Positions 62,713-64,000 of a stretch of DNA of 64,000 nt are shown one piece after another (the stretch's first letter is position 1; each line of letters opens with the position of its first letter). The translations under genes were made by a program, and so were the position numbers. Origin of the DNA: Sphingobacteriaceae bacterium DW12 (GTDB taxonomy: Bacteria > Bacteroidota > Bacteroidia > Sphingobacteriales > Sphingobacteriaceae). The notes beneath the pieces were generated by a model that was not told the DNA's origin, did no database searches, and saw only the letters and a program-made list of their open reading frames with translations. The stretch is from the NCBI GenBank assembly GCA_000783305.1, contig JROE01000004.1, forward strand, positions 496,001-560,000, given 5' to 3'.

Positions 62713-63312
62713 ATGAAAACTATTCTCAAAACCCTCAGCTTATGTCTAGCCTATGTGCTGGTTACATTCCAGGTGCAGGCGCAAGACAGCACGGCAGTGC
62801 AGCCCCAAACGGGGGACTTAGATTTTGCGGCCAAAGCCATGGCCAGCAATGCCTTCGAAATCCAAGCGGCTAATATAGCCCTTCAAAAATCTCAAAACGA
62901 GACTATAAAGCACTATGCGCAAATGATGGTCAGCGATCATACCGCAGCTGGAGAACAATTGACTGCCCTCGTGCAACAAAAAAATTGGGAGCTTGGAAAG
63001 ACAGATGACCAGAAATACGAGCAAATGATCCAACAACTCAATGATGCAGATGAAGCTTCTTTCGATCAGCTTTATGCCGACTTGATGGCTCAGACACATA
63101 CAGAAGCCATCAAGCTTTTTAAACAGGCTTCTGAAGGCAATGCGACCACCGACAATGAATTAAAACAATTCGCCAATGAAAAGATACCGGGCTTTCAAAG
63201 TCATCTTGATCAGATTAAAACTTTCAAGCCAACCAAGATGAGCACCGATATGCGCGACTCGGTCCCGAATCCAAAAAACACAACACATAAAAAACCGTTA
63301 CCAAAACGGTAA
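62713..63312 (+). CDS. DUF4142 domain protein, exported
   Basis: A 199-residue protein with a signal peptide (about residues 1-23, cleaved near VQAQ) and a DUF4142 helical bundle (DLDFAAKAMASNAFEIQAAN, HYAQMMVSDHTAAGEQLTAL, MAQTHTEAIKLFKQ, LKQFANEKIPGFQSHLDQI). DUF4142 proteins are ferritin-like and found in many soil and plant-associated bacteria, often in stress regions. The last 30 residues are Lys/Pro-rich and low in complexity. A hairpin follows. Confidence 0.92.
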   Translation: MKTILKTLSLCLAYVLVTFQVQAQDSTAVQPQTGDLDFAAKAMASNAFEIQAANIALQKSQNETIKHYAQMMVSDHTAAGEQLTALVQQKNWELGKTDDQKYEQMIQQLNDADEASFDQLYADLMAQTHTEAIKLFKQASEGNATTDNELKQFANEKIPGFQSHLDQIKTFKPTKMSTDMRDSVPNPKNTTHKKPLPKR

Positions 63313-63355
63313 GTTAATTTTTATATATTTTTCACTCCACTATCTTTTACAGCTA

Positions 63356-63384
63356 GGGGTCCAAAGAACGCTACTTTGGTCCCC
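63356..63384 (+). terminator. Hairpin after the DUF4142 gene
   Basis: GGGGTCCAAAG, a 7-nt loop and CTTTGGTCCCC pair with one T-T mismatch, then TTATCTTT. Likely a terminator, 43 nt past the stop. Confidence 0.7.
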
Positions 63385-63403
63385 TTATCTTTCACATTTG
63401 CCT

Positions 63404-63919
63404 ATGGACCTGACATATGATTATATCCACGAGCTGCGCAACCGTCAAATGGCCTTGCGCGCCAAAATCGAGGCTAGCCCAATTGCTGGCGAGATACAGT
63501 TTGTATACGGGGAGGATTATTATCAAGAAGAAGCCAGAAGCATGGGATTGCGAATGATTCGAGATGGATTAGACCTTGAAGGGGAGCAGATGATTTTGGG
63601 CTTCGCCCGCGAACACTACCCTAGATATGTAGAAGAAGAGCTGAGGTGGATCAGCAAAATGATGCGCTATCTCAACGCTGTCACGGAAACGCTTATTGAC
63701 AATTTACTAGCTGAACGGTATATCGCCCTGCAGGCTAATATCGATTTGCCCAATGACAACGCCATCTATTATCCCATTCGCGAATTGAATGAAGAGAGCA
63801 TATTATTATTCAACCTGGATATTCTCACGTTGATTGATTTGACAAATCCCAAGGATACAGAAAATCTCCAAGGATGGGTCTATTATCGATCTGATAAAGA
63901 AATCAGTGGAAGATCATAG
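63404..63919 (+). CDS. Unknown 171-residue protein
   Basis: The ATG at 63404 (MDLTYDYIHELRNRQM) is preferred over a TTG at 63398. No signal peptide. The text is mostly helical (LRAKIEASPIAGEIQFVYG, YYQEEARSMGLRMIRDGLDL, ELRWISKMMRYLNAVTETLI), with a C-terminal part that looks more extended (AIYYPIRELNEESILLFNLD). I recognise no family. A terminator follows close to the right edge of the window. Coding frame is clean; codon use resembles that of neighbours. Confidence 0.65.
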   Translation: MDLTYDYIHELRNRQMALRAKIEASPIAGEIQFVYGEDYYQEEARSMGLRMIRDGLDLEGEQMILGFAREHYPRYVEEELRWISKMMRYLNAVTETLIDNLLAERYIALQANIDLPNDNAIYYPIRELNEESILLFNLDILTLIDLTNPKDTENLQGWVYYRSDKEISGRS

Positions 63920-63957
63920 TTTTTTAGATTTTTTGATGTTAATAGAAACGCTGATGG

Positions 63958-63984
63958 GCCGCCTCTTAGGAGGTGGCTTTTTTT
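63958..63984 (+). terminator. Terminator near right edge
   Basis: GCCGCCTC pairs with GAGGTGGC with one G-T pair around a 4-nt loop, followed by seven T, 39 nt past the last stop. Confidence 0.85.
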
Positions 63985-64000
63985 AGCTTTTTTTTCACCG

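Overview
The window looks like chromosomal DNA of a Bacteroidota member, most likely family Sphingobacteriaceae (Sphingobacterium, Pedobacter or a relative). The grounds are a SusC/SusD pair, SufB-SufC-SufD in Bacteroidota order, an rsfS-ftsH-LUD gene run next to birA, DUF4374 and TPM/LemA genes, and promoters that match the Bacteroidota form TTTG-N19/20-TAnnTTTG. The genus is inferred, not shown. I see no prophage, insertion sequence, CRISPR array or rRNA operon.

Layout. (1) 3-2607: the end of a TonB-dependent receptor followed by a DUF4374 lipoprotein, resembling the XusA-XusB xenosiderophore system of Bacteroides. (2) 2700-12319: a polysaccharide utilisation locus with a tight minus-strand operon of SusC, SusD, a FAS1/DNRLRE/cadherin-like lipoprotein and a GH16 lipoprotein, a divergent LacI-type regulator and a GH20 enzyme. 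Two near-identical palindromes lie between susC and the regulator. (3) 12947-20696: nucleotide-sugar genes on the minus strand (rfbC, rfbB, manC, gmd, fcl) enclosing a mirror-ordered duplicated block of two TagD-like cytidylyltransferases and two paralogous membrane-anchored proteins of unknown function. (4) 20793-35397: housekeeping genes (DnaQ-like exonuclease, rarA, TPR protein, dienelactone hydrolase, tail-specific protease, trmB, a YtxH/holin-like/unknown trio, yifB, lipoprotein, rhomboid, LUD protein, ftsH, rsfS). (5) 35447-46319: birA, a split DsbD system, pfkA, a TlpA-type thioredoxin, a lemA-TPM-TPM operon, an FAD oxidoreductase, tRNA-Gly(GCC) and a PH-domain protein. (6) 46348-53827: sufBCD, an Lrp/AsnC regulator with a probable permuted papain-fold protein, ung and small exported or membrane proteins. 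(7) 53985-63919: a region resembling stress or envelope functions: CinA-like protein, SDR dehydrogenase, two paralogous cytoplasmic PAS/HisKA_3 kinases with one response regulator, DUF421, DUF2383 and DUF4142 proteins, several unknown genes and two unlisted 36-codon genes.

How the genes work together. SusC/D with GH16 and GH20 would bind, import and cut a glycan under LacI-type control. ManC, Gmd and Fcl form a chain from mannose-1-phosphate to GDP-L-fucose. RfbB and RfbC are the middle two steps of dTDP-L-rhamnose synthesis, whose first and last enzymes are not here. SufBCD is the Fe-S scaffold. The strongest leads for new biology are the mirror-duplicated cytidylyltransferase/unknown block, the three-domain lipoprotein of the PUL, the twin operators, the permuted papain-like protein beside the Lrp regulator, and the 36-residue acidic peptide gene with its own terminator.
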